In this document: positions 49,741-62,060 of the stretch, piece after piece
How the letters are laid out: each line of letters starts with the position of its first letter
Numbering within the stretch: position 1 is the stretch's first letter
The notes under the pieces: generated by a model
What the model saw: the letters and a program-made list of their open reading frames with translations, nothing else
Told to the model about the DNA's origin: nothing
The model's database searches: none
Assembly: GCF_019399895.1 (NCBI RefSeq)
Contig: NC_091880.1
Coordinates: 4,030,001 to 4,094,000 of the forward strand
DNA: 64,000 nucleotides
Source: Cardiocondyla obscurior
Taxonomy: Eukaryota; Arthropoda; Insecta; Hymenoptera; Formicidae
Reading direction: 5' to 3'
Translations under genes and position numbers: made by a program

Positions 49741-50460
49741 AGGTCTCGCAATTAACGAATCAGATACGGCGCGACATCAAAAAGACAAATGATCCCGGCG
49801 AGATGGGAGCGGATAAATGCGTCCTTTTTTCTTCTGACCTCCCACTCTCCCTCGCCTCTTCGCAGCGTGCTCGCGCTTGACGAGTATGAATCGGGGATCT
49901 GATAACCGAAGAAACGGTTCGAGCGTCCGGAGCGAGGGCCACGCGAGGGGAGGTGACGGACGGAGAGAACCCGGAGAACGAAGTGAGGGATCGGCGGAGG
50001 GAAGGGAGACAAGCCGGAGATAGGGGAGGGAAAGGGGAGAGACGGGTCGGTGGATGAGTATGAAAATTATTCTCTGGATGCGCGTACGGGGCGCACACTT
50101 GTCAAGATGGCGCATGGAATTAATTAAATTAAGCCTGCGCCTCCCTCGGAGAAGGTAACCCGAGCGAGCCTGACCGAGACGACGAACGTCGGGCAGATCG
50201 ACGGTGGAAGAGAGACGTGAACGCGCGGAGGAACGGGGAGAAACCGGGGAAGACCGAGAGGGATCTTCGGTTCGACATCGAGTGCAAGTCATTCCAGTCA
50301 TTGGTCGCTCTATAGGAATCCTCGGCGCGTGTGTGCGAACGCGAGCGCATACGTCCGAGCGAGTACACGCTCGCTCGCGCGATCGTGTGGGTGGACGAGG
50401 TGTGTTTTGACGTTTGCCCTCACGCCAGGTATTCTCGTACCTCTGATGCCGTTGTGTCGG
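49741..50460. other. Purine-rich block
   Basis: The plus strand is strongly GA-rich from about 49920 to 50060 and again near 50205-50270. Overlapping frames of 112 and 174 codons on the minus strand are products of the CT-rich complement and are not called. AGATGGCGC, a core of the insect CTCF motif and also close to the Pho/YY1 core, lies at 50105-50113. Confidence 0.35.
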
Positions 50461-53400
50461 AATTCGAGACGCGCGAAACTCTCCCGCAACCGGGCTGCAT
50501 TCGCGGATTTTAAAGCAGGCCGACGACGAACGCGGGGCGACCGATCGGCCGTTCGCGAATTAACTATACAGCTCTGCTTGCGTTGAAAATCAATTAAGCC
50601 GATCGCAGATATTTGTAAAAGTCTGCAAATCTCTTCGGGGAGTAATTTAAAAAAATGTCGCGGTGCTGTCGCCTACGAGATTCAATTTGAAAGTAGAGTA
50701 TTTTTTAATCAATATCAAAGTAAGCTTCGGAAAATGTTGACCTTAGCGGCCGTTTCAGAGTAACTTTTGCAAATAAAACGAATAAAGAAGTAGACGCAAA
50801 TGTGAAATATTTGTTGGCGTTTGTAACATATCTATTTTTAAGTACGTCTCCTGAGAGTGATTCCCGTCGATGTTTCTCTAAGATGAGCACACACCATTAT
50901 GTCAGCGGGATGAAAAATTATTGATTCTCGTATGTCAATCACTTTCGATAATTTTCAACGATACCGAACGAAAGAGCGTAGCTCGCGGGCGCAAGCAAGA
51001 CATGTCCACAAGCTGATACGTGTACGCCGGGCTTTGTCCGTCACAGAAGACAGAGTAATAAAAAGATGAGGGATTTAAAGAGCGGGCGAGAAGGGCAAGC
51101 GAAGGGCCGGCTGGTTCTGAAATATTGCAGTTAGGTGGTACGTATGTACCTGAGCAGTACGGGCTTGTTGACACTTGGCCCCTGGGCCGCTAAATCGCTT
51201 TGGAGTTAAGCATCCGCAGGCCTAAACGTCTCTCCCCTGCGGAGCCGAGGAATAACGCGAAAAAGAGAGAGCAACGCGGCGGTAGAACGCGCTCGAAGAA
51301 CACTACGCGGCGTCTCTTTTTCTCTCGTCTCTCTCCCTCTTTTCTCCGTTTCGTTTCCAGTCCGACGAAGAGAGAACGGAGTGAGATAAGCGAGCGCGAG
51401 AGGAACGGCGAATCTGCAGGATAAAGGATGCAAATGCTCGCGCCGACCATCAAAATCTAATTAACCAACGAAAGAACGAGCCCGGACGAAAGCCAAAAAG
51501 ATTCGACGAAGAAAAAGGCGCGACTGTGGGGCGCAAGCGGGAGGTTTAGCGGTTCGAAGGTGTCAGAGACCGGTAAGGTTCGTTTATGCATATGCCAGGT
51601 TTCCTCCACCTACCGCTCTCCCCTTCTTCCTCATCCCCCTTCACCCATCGCCTGCAACTCCTTCGTTCAGACTCGTGAATGAGGGTGAGAGGACCAGAGC
51701 AAGGAAATCTCTATAGCAAACGTCGTTACGAGCCAGGTTTATGTCGCTCGCCGCATATAACATTCGGCAGAACCAAAATTCGTCGGCGTATAGCGGGAGT
51801 CCTAAATTATCCGCGTTCATTTTTAGAGAAAACGCGTGGAATTGAATCGCGCGAATCCGGATCCTCGCGCATCTTTTTACTAGCGCTTTATCATCGCGTC
51901 AAGCACCGAAATTATTTGATTTTCGATTTCTTACGATCGATTACTCCCCGAGAGTTTATAAAATAAAATAAAAAAAAATAATTAAGGTACTACGTGTTAA
52001 AGATAAATAATTCGTAACGTGTGCAAAAGACAGCTGGCGCGTCGTTTCGATTAGCTAAAAAAAAAAAAAAAAAAAAAAGAAAAAGAAATTCAAAATACCA
52101 CGGCAAATTTGTGCGAGCCGGAGATAATGATCAATCGTCGAGCGATTTGGTCGCGCATTTAGATTCGCTAACTCGCTCCGAGCTAAATTGAATTTGACCG
52201 TGGCAAAAAAGTACTAACTTCATCGATCTCGAGAGTGTCGAAGATGAGTTCGAGTGCGCGCGCGGCGCGTCCGAAGGTGGTTCGAAAAAGAGCTCCGGGG
52301 CCTTGGGTTAAATGCCAATCGAGCTGAAGCTTTGTAGGTAGAAGGCCCCGGAGCTAAAGGGCCCGGGAGAGGGACCACGTGATATCGCGTCTTCGTTGTG
52401 TGTTACACGTTAGCGTGAGTGGTTGTTGGTTTATTAAGGTTATTGATGCGAGATCAGATCTACAGTCGGATTAGTCAGGGCTGGGTTCTGATTCTTACTC
52501 GTCTGCTCGCCGTGCTCTTTTTCGCCCTCTCCCACCTCGCGCCTGTCTTATTACACGTGCCCTCATCTTGTATTTACCTTGCTCCTCTCACTCCCACGCG
52601 GAGATAAGTCTAGACATCAACCTCTCGTCAATAGACGCGTCTACATTGCGATCGGTAAGGATTCGAGGTATTTTATATCTCAGAAATTCATGTATCTTTC
52701 CATAAAAAAGAAAAAAAAAATTAATAAATTATTATAATATATAAAATAAATCGAATAATTATATTTTATTGTTCGTATTATATTTTTCCGAGATTATTTT
52801 TTAGAGAATTTATATAATATAAACGTCTAAAAGTTTTAAAAATAAAGAAGACGCTCTCTAACTTTTTCAAATGTACTTAAAGTATTTTTATATGTAATGC
52901 CCTTTTGATTTTATGCCGCTTAGAGAGACAACGGAATAATTTTTCGACGTGAAACACTGTAAAAAGCTAAAACGGCCTCAATTTATTTCTTCTTCATTTA
53001 TGTTCCGATTATTCAGGCAGATCGATTAAATCGCAGAAGCAAAGAAGTTTGTTTCTTCAATAAAAAGGAATTTTTCGCGAGGGTCCGGTCCCTTTTCGGT
53101 GTCCGGATCTGGGACCGGGCGAACTGGCCAATCGAAGATCGAAGTAGTTTCCGATGTCAACGACTGCGACCTCCAACGTCTACCGCGGTCTGTTTTCAAG
53201 GATAATTCGCGATTCGTGTCGATCGTAATTCTTGTTTCTCTTTCATCGTCCTATCCGCCCCTCCGCTTGCGAAACCATCCGTGCTAGCGTCCCTGCCCGG
53301 AATTACAGGTGAATTTACAAGGAGCGGCGGATTTACAAGCCAACCAAGAGTGGCCTTTCCTGTTCGTCCCGCTTAGTCCTGAAATCGTCGGAAAGTACCG

Positions 53401-54000
53401 AAAAAGCGAATCGCGCATGGAGCGCAGGCGGAATGCTCGAAAGAAACAACCGCGATTATTTTGATACATCGCTGAGGATAATACAAAAAATGCACCGAGC
53501 ACGACCAAGCCGACGGCGAATACTTAAGAGCTTATTAGTCAGTAGAAAGAGCGAACGAAAATGCAACCTTTGCAATTAATGAATCTTCCCATCGCAATTA
53601 TTGTAATTAAATTATGAAAATGAATTAAATAAAACTCGTCAATCGAAAAATATATCATAACAAATCTGACTTAATCTGACTCATAGGAATGACAAACGTG
53701 AAAAAAAAAAATTATCCTGGACGTAATATGTATATAAAGATGCAATGAATGTACCTACTCCTTCGCACGGCCAATTCCGAGAGGAATTCGGTTCCAAGAG
53801 CCCGGAGTTCACCCTAGTGGACCGAGCATCGCGGAAGATCCGCCGGGGAGAGCCGAGTGACTCCCGGCATAAAGTAAAAATTCACTTTCGGCTGCAATAA
53901 AAGTTCGGGAGCGCGCGATACACGGTGTGTGCATCGCGCCGAGCGCAATCCTCCAGCAACGAAAAGACATTAAAGTGTCGAGACACGCCCTGGAATTTGG
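50461..54000. other. Non-coding DNA, no gene recognised
   Basis: Mostly neutral to AT-rich, with a GA/CT-mixed patch at 51190-51560, a 22-base poly(A) at 52057, and an AT-rich span at 52680-52880. No exon structure is seen. Confidence 0.5.
52057..52078 (+). repeat. Poly(A) tract, 22 bases
   Basis: An uninterrupted run of 22 A residues followed by an A-rich tail with single G interruptions. No target-site duplication is evident. Confidence 0.95.
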
Positions 54001-54620
54001 TCAATAACGTACCTCTTTCCTCTCCCGCGTTCTCTCTACCGGTCTCGCCCTCTTTCTCCCGTTCTCGCGCGAGATACGTCGACATTATCGCGGCGGAGAC
54101 CCGGTACAGTCGCGGGCATCCTAAAACAACAATGGAGGCATTAAGATGATCTACGGCCGAGTCGCTTGACCCTCTGATTCAAAAAAGGTATTCGAATCCA
54201 TTCGAGAAAGAGAGCGCCGACCGGTGACGTCAGGTGGGAGAAGGAGCGACCGAACGGGAGAAAAAGAACGAGGAGGGTCTCCTCGCGGCGTTCGTGTGGG
54301 TGTCAGCTTAATGTTCCCGGTCCGAGTGTGGGTGACCATCGTGTGTCGAGTGTGAGTCGAGGTTTTAAGTTCCTCCTCGTACAGCCGCGCGAGCGCACTT
54401 TCGAGCCTGATTAAATATATATTAGGAGCGAGAGGAAAGAGAGAGAGAGAGAGATAGAGAGAGAGAAGAGAGCGCGGGAGGAGGCGCGAGGGAAGTGAGG
54501 AACCGACTCGCGACGGGGGGTGTGGTATTTTTTCAAGAGGGCGAGCAAGTGGGGCCCCATGGTCAAAGGGTGCGGTCGGTACCAAATCCCTAAGCGAGAA
54601 ATGCGATGACGTTCTCATCT
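54001..54620. other. Pyrimidine-then-purine block
   Basis: CT-rich from about 54010 to 54065, then GA-rich from about 54220 to 54510. This is the opposite order to the other switch blocks. A 155-codon minus-strand frame (54151-54618) reflects this composition. Confidence 0.35.
54439..54454. repeat. (GA)8 microsatellite within a longer GA-rich stretch
   Basis: Eight clean GA units, with imperfect GA on both sides (about 54429-54474). Confidence 0.9.
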
Positions 54621-57600
54621 CGTTACGATCCGCGAGTATTTTTTTCCGAATACGTTAATCACGAAACCGTAGATCTGAGATAGTATATTGTTAACGAAAG
54701 ATATTTGATTTTACATATTCTATCTTTGTTGAATCAATTATCATAACTACGTTCCTCGTACATAACGCTGCTCCCTCGACCTCCATTTGATAATTTAATT
54801 CTTTAACATTAAATTTATACGACTTCGGCGATTCGAAAAAATTATCTTAAAACATGACGTTTTACATTACAATAACTTATTACTTCTCGAGTTGAATCTG
54901 GTTAAACTTTTCATGTTTGAGATCGTATTGCATGCTGGGGAGATTAAGAGATGTAAAATATGGCGGTGCATATTCTTTGCAACGTTCTATCAAGAGGTGA
55001 GGTAAATCTTGATTTCCCAACAATAGCGGCGAGACGAGCGAATATGAAGGAATCTCACGATCGGTTACGAAATCAGAAACTCCCGCGGGAATGTTTTAGA
55101 CAGGTTGGTCGTCGCTACAAGGTCGAAACCAATCCGCCCTGCGGATGACGTCCAGACCAGATCCTGCCATTACGATCGGCTCATTAGGTAGCCAAACATT
55201 TTCACGGACACCCGGTAGCGCGTTAATGACTGATGACCGGAAAAGACGCGACTAGAAGGCCTAACTGAGAAACGAGACTACCTGAAGCAGCAGTAGCTTT
55301 CTTCCTGCTCCTTGTTTATTCGTCCTTTCGCCCTAGTCTACTGTCTACAGTTCTTAGTTCCATATCGATGCTTGTCGTCCCTTATTAATGAGCCGAAGAT
55401 AAATTCGGAGACGCGATACAGCCGACGCTGCTTGGGGGAGCGCCTGTCTCATATTTCCAAGTAGGGATGAGACGAAAGTGCGGTGAAGGGTGATCTACAT
55501 CATTAGAATTAACGAGAGCCCACCGATCTCTTAATGGATACGCACAAGTGGCAACGAATGTTTTATCCGGCTGACTTATTACTCTCGTAGGGTAAACGCA
55601 TCGGTCCATCTGAGTCTTTCAACCTCTGGATACTCCTGATGTTCATGTTCAATCGAATGACTGACGTTAATCTAACGAGGTATAGAAATGTCTACGTGAT
55701 ATGACAAATAGAAATTTAATATTGCGTACATTGATTTTTATATTAACCAGTCACTATACGCATACAAAACAAATTTCATTGCAGTAAATGTGGAATAAAA
55801 TAAATAAATCCCTTCATTAACGTCTATTATTATTTTAATTGTATTTTACACATAAATAAATTTAATTAAAAAAATAAAATAAAATAAAATAAAATATTCA
55901 ATCAAGCTTCTAATTTATGAAAGTTGTGACTTACTTGTGAAAATTTATTTTAAAAATAAAAATTTCTAATTCTAATGCTTTTTTAACACGCGATATTGTA
56001 TGACAATGTCACATTATGAGCAATTATTATCGGGTCGGAAATGGAGACGGCAGGGCGATGTGCAGGACAGCAGGGGAGGCATTGTAACGAGACGGGCAGA
56101 GATAAGTCATAATAGTGGCTCACTCGATGTTGTTAGGAGTCAACAGAGGATCGCGCTGAGATAGCGCGTTAATGCACGCATTTATTTGAAATATTAAACC
56201 TCGAGAGGAACGAAGAAAGACGGAGTGAGTGTGCCTGCCTTGCTCCCCGAGGTCGGCCCGTGTTAAGAGGGGAGACACGAGAAAGGACAATTATAAATGA
56301 TGATAATTAGCAAAGATCTTAACCGGTCACTCCGTGACTTTACAGTTGTAATCGTGCGCATCGAGAGACTACGCTCTGGATTTCTCTACAGAGTGATTTC
56401 ACGATAACTGCGGCAAGGAATTTAAAAATTATCTGATAATCCAGTAAATTATTATAAAGATAAAATCAAATTTTTTTTTTATAATTTACAAAAGATGTAT
56501 TTTATCATTGGAAAAAAAAATGAAGGAAAAAGCTGTATAAGTATTCTGTAAAATATGTAATTCTCTTGCATACGAACGCATACAAAAATAAAAATTTTAT
56601 TATAATAAAAAAAAATAAAATAAAATTATGCTAATGAGAGAAAAGAATTTTAATCTGAAATATTTCCGATTTCGATTAGCGAGAGGCCTGAAGAATTTGA
56701 TCTCATCCTGCGGCAAGAATCGTTTCAACCGATGTGCAAAAGGAACAATCTCTATCTCTCAAAGACACACACTGATTATTTCTCTCTCGCCTATGTGCTA
56801 CACCTACCCAAGAAGAAATCTCAGACAACCGTTGATCGAATCAACACCGACTAACAGAGTGATACCACAAACTCACTCTCTCCTTTTTCTTCTTCTCTTT
56901 CTCCTCCTAATTATTAATGTTCTCGAGCACGCGGAGATAAACCTCAGAATCATCGTCGAAGTATTCAAAGCCTTCTCGCTCGGCCTCTCGTTATTGAATA
57001 TGAATGATTAATTAAGAACATCTCACAATCCGCCAGCTCGTCATTCGATCCCTCCTCTCACTAAAAACAAACTTTGAATACTATGTATTCGATAGCTCCG
57101 TAGGAAATGAATATTGCAAGATCATATGGAGAGATGTGCAAAAGATAAATACGAACACGAATATACATGAATAAAACATTGTTCGTTCTTTCATTTATAA
57201 AAAAAAAAATTATAATTTATAATATTTCAATTATTGTTGTAAAATAAAAAAAAAAAAAAGCAAATACAATTGCGTTTGTTTATTCTCTTAAAGCATTATC
57301 TGTTCTCACGGCTGACGTCTTAAATTAAAAGAAGTCCCTCTTAATTTGTCGTTAAATCTGTGTAATCAATAAATTTTATTTTAAAATTTCTGTGCAGCCA
57401 TAAAAAAAAAAAAATTGTAAAACGATTGAAAATGAGATATTCCCGCGGCAAACAAATACTGTCAGGTGTCAGCTTTCAATTACAACAAACTGAATCTACC
57501 TCGACGAGGTGCTCGAGGTCAGAACCCGATTCCTCTCGGAGTGTTATCATCGATTTCAATTATACATATCGATCCGCGTGCATTCGACGTGCGCACAGGC

Positions 57601-57840
57601 CCCTTTGTTCATTTCCACACGTCGAAAGAGTTCATCTCCGTAGACCTTTGCTACAATGACTCGAGGAGAGAGGAAAAAAAAAAAAGAAAAAAGAAAAAAA
57701 AAGAAAGAAAGACCGGCAACACAACAGAGCCAACTGATACAATATTCATTTACTGCTGCGTGTGTCTATGCTTCATAATGTCACGGCGGGGGGATCGAGG
57801 GGCGAGATGAGGCAAAAAGAGACAGAGAAAGAGAGTTGCA
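54621..57840. other. Non-coding DNA, largely AT-rich
   Basis: AT-rich sequence with A/T runs and a pentanucleotide repeat at 55871. A plus-strand frame of 127 codons (56628-57011) in CpG-poor DNA has one hydrophobic stretch (SLLFLLLFLLLIINVL). It lacks a good start context and a recognisable family, so it is not called. A short ATG frame at 54960 reaches a donor-like GAG|GTGAGG at 54997 after 12 codons, with no partner exon. Confidence 0.45.
55871..55895. repeat. (AAAAT)n microsatellite
   Basis: About five AAAAT units; the same unit as at 7325-7360. Confidence 0.9.
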
Positions 57841-57858
57841 TTCAAATGAAGGAATGCC

Positions 57859-57889
57859 GGGGGCGGTGGGATGGGGTGGGGTAGGTGGG
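57859..57889 (+). other. Strong potential G-quadruplex, plus strand
   Basis: Five G tracts of 3 to 5 bases (57859-57863, 57868-57870, 57873-57876, 57878-57881, 57887-57889) are separated by loops of 1 to 5 bases. This is the clearest quadruplex-forming sequence in the window. Confidence 0.75.
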
Positions 57890-59830
57890 ACTCCAGGATG
57901 ACACTTCTCGTAGGTGATTTATACCCGCTGGTCGAATGACCATCATCTCGTGGAAAGATCTACAGGATCTCCGAGGCGCTTAGTTAGTCGCTGAACGAAG
58001 GATAGTTAGTCCCTACGATGGGTGCGCGGACAAACGTGGAGGCGAATGGGGGAGGGTGGTACGACAGGGACTTAACGTATAATAGGGGCCTTATGTAATC
58101 CGAAACATATAATTCCGCCGTACTCTCGTTACTCCCATCTAAAATCATCGTTTGTTTAATCACCGACGTTCATTGCATTGTTACGAAATCGGCCGGTCGG
58201 CCCGAAGATCCTACGGGGCCGCGGGACGAGAGAAATTACATCGGAACGCGAATATAATAATTACACCGCGTCTCTATGCTTTCGATATGAGAAAGTAAAA
58301 ATCGGATGTATTCAGGGGGAACTATCGATTGTGCGGCATAAAATCACCTCCCGCAGACGGAGGTGCGAGGCACGAAGGAACAAAAGCCACGAGTGCACTC
58401 CGAAAAAGAATTAACACAATAGCTCTCGCCAACTTTGATTGGCCAGCCGACTCGCCAAGTTAAGTGCATATTCCCCGAGGCAAACAATGTTAAAATAGCA
58501 CAGACGGCAATAGGTCGACCGTGGCGCGAAGTTATCCCCCTTTCTTTCTCCGGGGTAAGTATGCGTACAAGTACTCGCATTAACTGTGTAAATAGCTATT
58601 TGTCTTACGAGTGGTTGGATAAGAATTAGTGTTTTAACGCCGAAGAGACACGAAAAGAAAGAAGCGGAAATGGCGTCGCGGGTCTCAAGTGTCTCCGAGT
58701 GGATTTTTGCTACTTCTCTTACTCTCTATCCATTTCCACGGATTTTCTCATAAAAATCTTGAAAAATTGTTGCCGATGCTTTTTCGCCAAGTGCCTTTTA
58801 ATAAAATCGCGTATGTTAATAACAATAACGGATCGCTTAATGCACTCGTGACGCGGCGTGATTTATTTATCGTTCAAGCGCGATGCAGCTTGAGAAATTA
58901 GCGAAAAATATCGAAACAACGAAATGTCGAAACAATGTTTAAAATGACGGAAGTTATTACGCACAATATTCTGCATTGTATCTGCGGCAATTTTACGCTA
59001 GTTCCACGCTTGCCTGACCAATCGTGGCAGTCAACAAATTACTGACGCTTTTTGCGAAAGAGGATTTCCAGGTGCAATAAAATAAACCGTTTACATTTAT
59101 AAAATAGAAGCTAAATCGTTCGTTGTAATTTTTAAAATTAATTCCGCGTTTTCGGGATAAATTATAAATAATGCGCGAGAGCGATAAATTAAATAAAATT
59201 TACATTGCAACAAGCTTCTTTTATTTCATTGTATCGACGGTTATGAATTTATTTCATTCGTAAAGAAATTATCGAGATTTGATAGCCGTCTAATTAATTC
59301 AATGATTAATTCAAAGATAACTGTCTGCAAATAATGTGAATTTTTAATAGTCAGCCTACATATGATTATCTCCGTCTGTTTTATTAATCGACTTTTGTGA
59401 CGCGACCATGTCGATCGTTAATTATATCAACCACTTTGAATATCTATCTCGTTTACTTAATGGACAGAAGAATGCAATATTTCACGGGTCAATAAAGAAA
59501 GAAAACGATCACGAAAGATCACAAGATAAATGCCCCATGTTGCAAACTATTTCTTATATAAACTTTACAAGCTAGTTCTTATATGCGAAGCGCCAGGTAA
59601 TTTTAACTCTAAGTGCATAATTATCTTAATTAAACATCAAAGTCGCGTGTGGTGAGCGACAGAAATTATTTACGTGGGTGGTTACCGGCGGTAAAGTGCC
59701 TTATATTATAATAAATTTGCATAACGCGTATATATCGACGGTTCAACGGAATCGTTTTATTTTAATTTTATTTTATTATTGACACGAATTAACGCGGTCC
59801 TTCATCTACGCGCGTACGTTGACGAGGTTA
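57890..59830. other. Non-coding DNA, no gene recognised
   Basis: The left part is CpG-moderate and the right part (58900-59800) AT-rich. A near-ideal donor, CGGG|GTAAGTATG (GT at 58555), lies about 110 bases after a CCAAT-type TTTGATTGGCCA near 58435. This could mark a small first exon, but no partner acceptor is recognised. Confidence 0.4.
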
Positions 59831-61520
59831 TAAAAAAAGAAAAAAAAAACTTTGTAATCGGTAGCGCGCGAGCAAACTAGCGGATCTCGTGTCAACAAGT
59901 GAGCTCCGGGAGTCGCGGCATCCTCGGCCGCGTAAGGACATAAGGATTCGAGGAACGTAAACGTGTCGCCGACGTGAAAAAAACGCGGGCTGCGGGCTAA
60001 CGAAGCTGCAAGGGATACGTATACACAAAGTCAACGTCGTGAGTTCGTGAACCGTGAAGAAGTGGCAGAGGTGGAGGAAGAAGAGGAAGGCAACTAGCGC
60101 GACCAAGGAAACTCCGTCCGGAGGAGAAAAGAATAGAAGAGAGGGACCCGGCGCCACTCTTCGAAACGGGCCGTCCGGCCTCTCCGTGGTGTGCAAGGCT
60201 CGCGCGCCAACTCGCGCGGGGGTAAACAGACGAAATTATATCGAAGAAAAATTACCTCGAGATAATAGTGATTAATGATCGGGCGGGCGGGCGCGTGTGC
60301 GTGGAAACGGGGACGTGTGCGTGCACGTCGGTACGCCGATGCCCGGTAAAATATGATACTCGGTAAACCGCCCCTCTCCGCCCCGCGGCCGGCTTCTATC
60401 CCCCTCGCGCCCTCGAGGGCTCTCCTATATCGCGAGTCCGCTATGCGGTTCCAGCATCGACTTTGGCGACATGGAGGACCGTGGCGATGAAAGAAGAATG
60501 CGAGAGTCAGACGCAGCAATCTTCTCTAATTAACACATTGAGACTAATCAGAGGTAGTTGGGCTATTCCCGTGCGGGTCCAATCGTCTAGATTTAATGCC
60601 CCGACTAAATTAATTCTTATTATTTCTGCGGCTCGTGCTCCGCGACCGGCGGCATTTCGCACGACAGATTGCCAGAGCGTTATTTATTTAAGATAATAAT
60701 AATTTCTTTTTATAATTAAGAGCAGAAAAATATATTCCTCTCGCTTCGCGTTATAATTTTCCCCGATAATACGTTCCGGTGCGCGAGCGACGTTAGATAC
60801 GAGATCGATAGCGATCTTTTTTGTCTTACAAATTGATCGACAAGAGGTTAAACGTAAATTTGATTTTTTTTTCTTTCTTTCTTTCTTTCTTTCTCTTCTC
60901 CTCGACGAAGACGCTCCTCCGCGGAGTTGTCAATGACAATGACTAGCCCGCTCCCTCGGCCCTCCCAACTCACCCAGGAAGACGGCTGAAGAACTCGTGG
61001 TGGGGAAACTGGTTTAAATATTTTCTGGGCACGTGTTTTACATAGTCAGAGATACACACCCGCTCACCTCTCCGCGCACGCTCGAATGTATAAGACCCCG
61101 CGTCGTTATCTCGGGTCAGATCTCGGCGATGATCTTCAGCTCTCATTTTTTCGTACGGTCACTCCGCTATTATGCTCATCCGCGAGGGACCCTCGGGAAC
61201 TCGTTTGTGTACAAAAGCCCCGCTCCCTTTCCCTCCCCTTTTCCTGCCCGCCTCGGCCGTTATTAATTATCGCGGTGCGGTATGCCCGCGAACGAAGGAA
61301 ATTCGACATGGGCGAGATTTGAGCGCGCGAGACGTCCGCGTAACGTAACGCGGGTAAGATATTAGCGGACGGTCGAGATCTTAGCTTTCACTGCGGCTTT
61401 AAATCGAGATCCGGTACGAGTACGATCAGATGGCAATGTTTTGCAAAGCGATAGAGATCCGCTTTTTCGTCAGTCTTGTATTTTCGATAAAAAAGACAAA
61501 AAGAACAAAAAACAAAGAAG
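59831..61520. other. Mixed block and AT-rich spacer
   Basis: GA-rich near 60050-60145 and C-rich near 60368-60412, then AT-rich with a CTTT microsatellite. A donor-like TGG|GTGAGT lies on the minus strand (complement of 60968-60973). If the minus-strand first exon ending at 61529 is real, this is the start of its intron. Confidence 0.4.
60873..60893. repeat. (CTTT)5 microsatellite
   Basis: Five CTTT units after a T-rich run. Confidence 0.9.
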
Positions 61521-61528
61521 GTACTCAC

Positions 61529-61743
61529 CGTGCTGATAAGACCTGCGGCTCCTTCCACCGGGGGCGGGGGGGAGACAAGTGAGGGGGGGTCGACGACGTC
61601 ACGATCTCCGCCAGGCAGGATTCAATGACGTCACAGTCTCCGTCAGCCAAGCTCGTTCGACGCACTCACACAGTTGCACTAGAGTTAATTAGGTTAAATG
61701 TAGCTATCGTCACTTCGAGTCCCCGATAGAATTTAATCACTGA
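61529..61743 (-). other. Candidate non-coding first exon, minus strand
   Basis: The right-hand border is an initiator-like TCAGTG (minus strand, 61743-61738). The left border is a strong donor, ACG|GTGAGTACC, with the exon's last base at 61529. No ATG lies between them on the minus strand, so it would be a 5' untranslated exon of about 210 bases. Near its 3' end the minus strand is C-rich, the complement of G tracts at 61559-61590. The exon also contains both CRE-like units. The start site is inferred from one short motif. Confidence 0.25.
61595..61650. promoter_or_regulatory. Tandem CRE-like units
   Basis: Two copies of a unit of the form GACGTCAC..TCTCCG.CAG start at 61595 and 61627, a 32-base period. 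The second contains the perfect cAMP-response palindrome TGACGTCA (61626-61633), the first a near match. CREB/ATF-type factors bind such sites; binding here is inferred. Confidence 0.5.
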
Positions 61744-62060
61744 TCGTCGCATTCAATATTCCGCAGGTAATTGATACAATATTCGTGTAGATTGCGTCGC
61801 AACCTACGTTCGTACGGAGCTCTCGCACTCGACCGACCTTCGCGACACACGTACGCGGAGGAGAATATGTCGCCCGTGGACGGCAACCACTTATGTCGTC
61901 GCGACGCACCGGCGTATTTTCGACGTGAAACGAGAGCAAAATCGACGAGCGAAACGACGATCGAACGCCGAACGATCTCGAGCTCATTACTCGACCTCTA
62001 AGTCCAGCTCGCGATAGAACTTGCTACGCACTCAGTGTTTACATCGACACACAACGGCAC
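61700..62060. promoter_or_regulatory. Candidate bidirectional promoter
   Basis: A CpG-rich interval is bounded by two initiator-like TCAGTG words pointing away from each other: minus strand at 61743-61738 and plus strand at 62032-62037. Each is followed outward by a good splice donor (minus at 61528, plus at 62836). No TATA box is evident, which fits CpG-rich insect promoters. The call rests on the symmetry of short motifs and is inferred. Confidence 0.3.

Noticed and set aside
56628..57011. 127-codon frame with a single hydrophobic segment in CpG-poor DNA
   Set aside because: It is longer than expected in AT-rich DNA, but the L-rich segment comes from a CTT-rich tract, the start context is weak, and no family is recognised.
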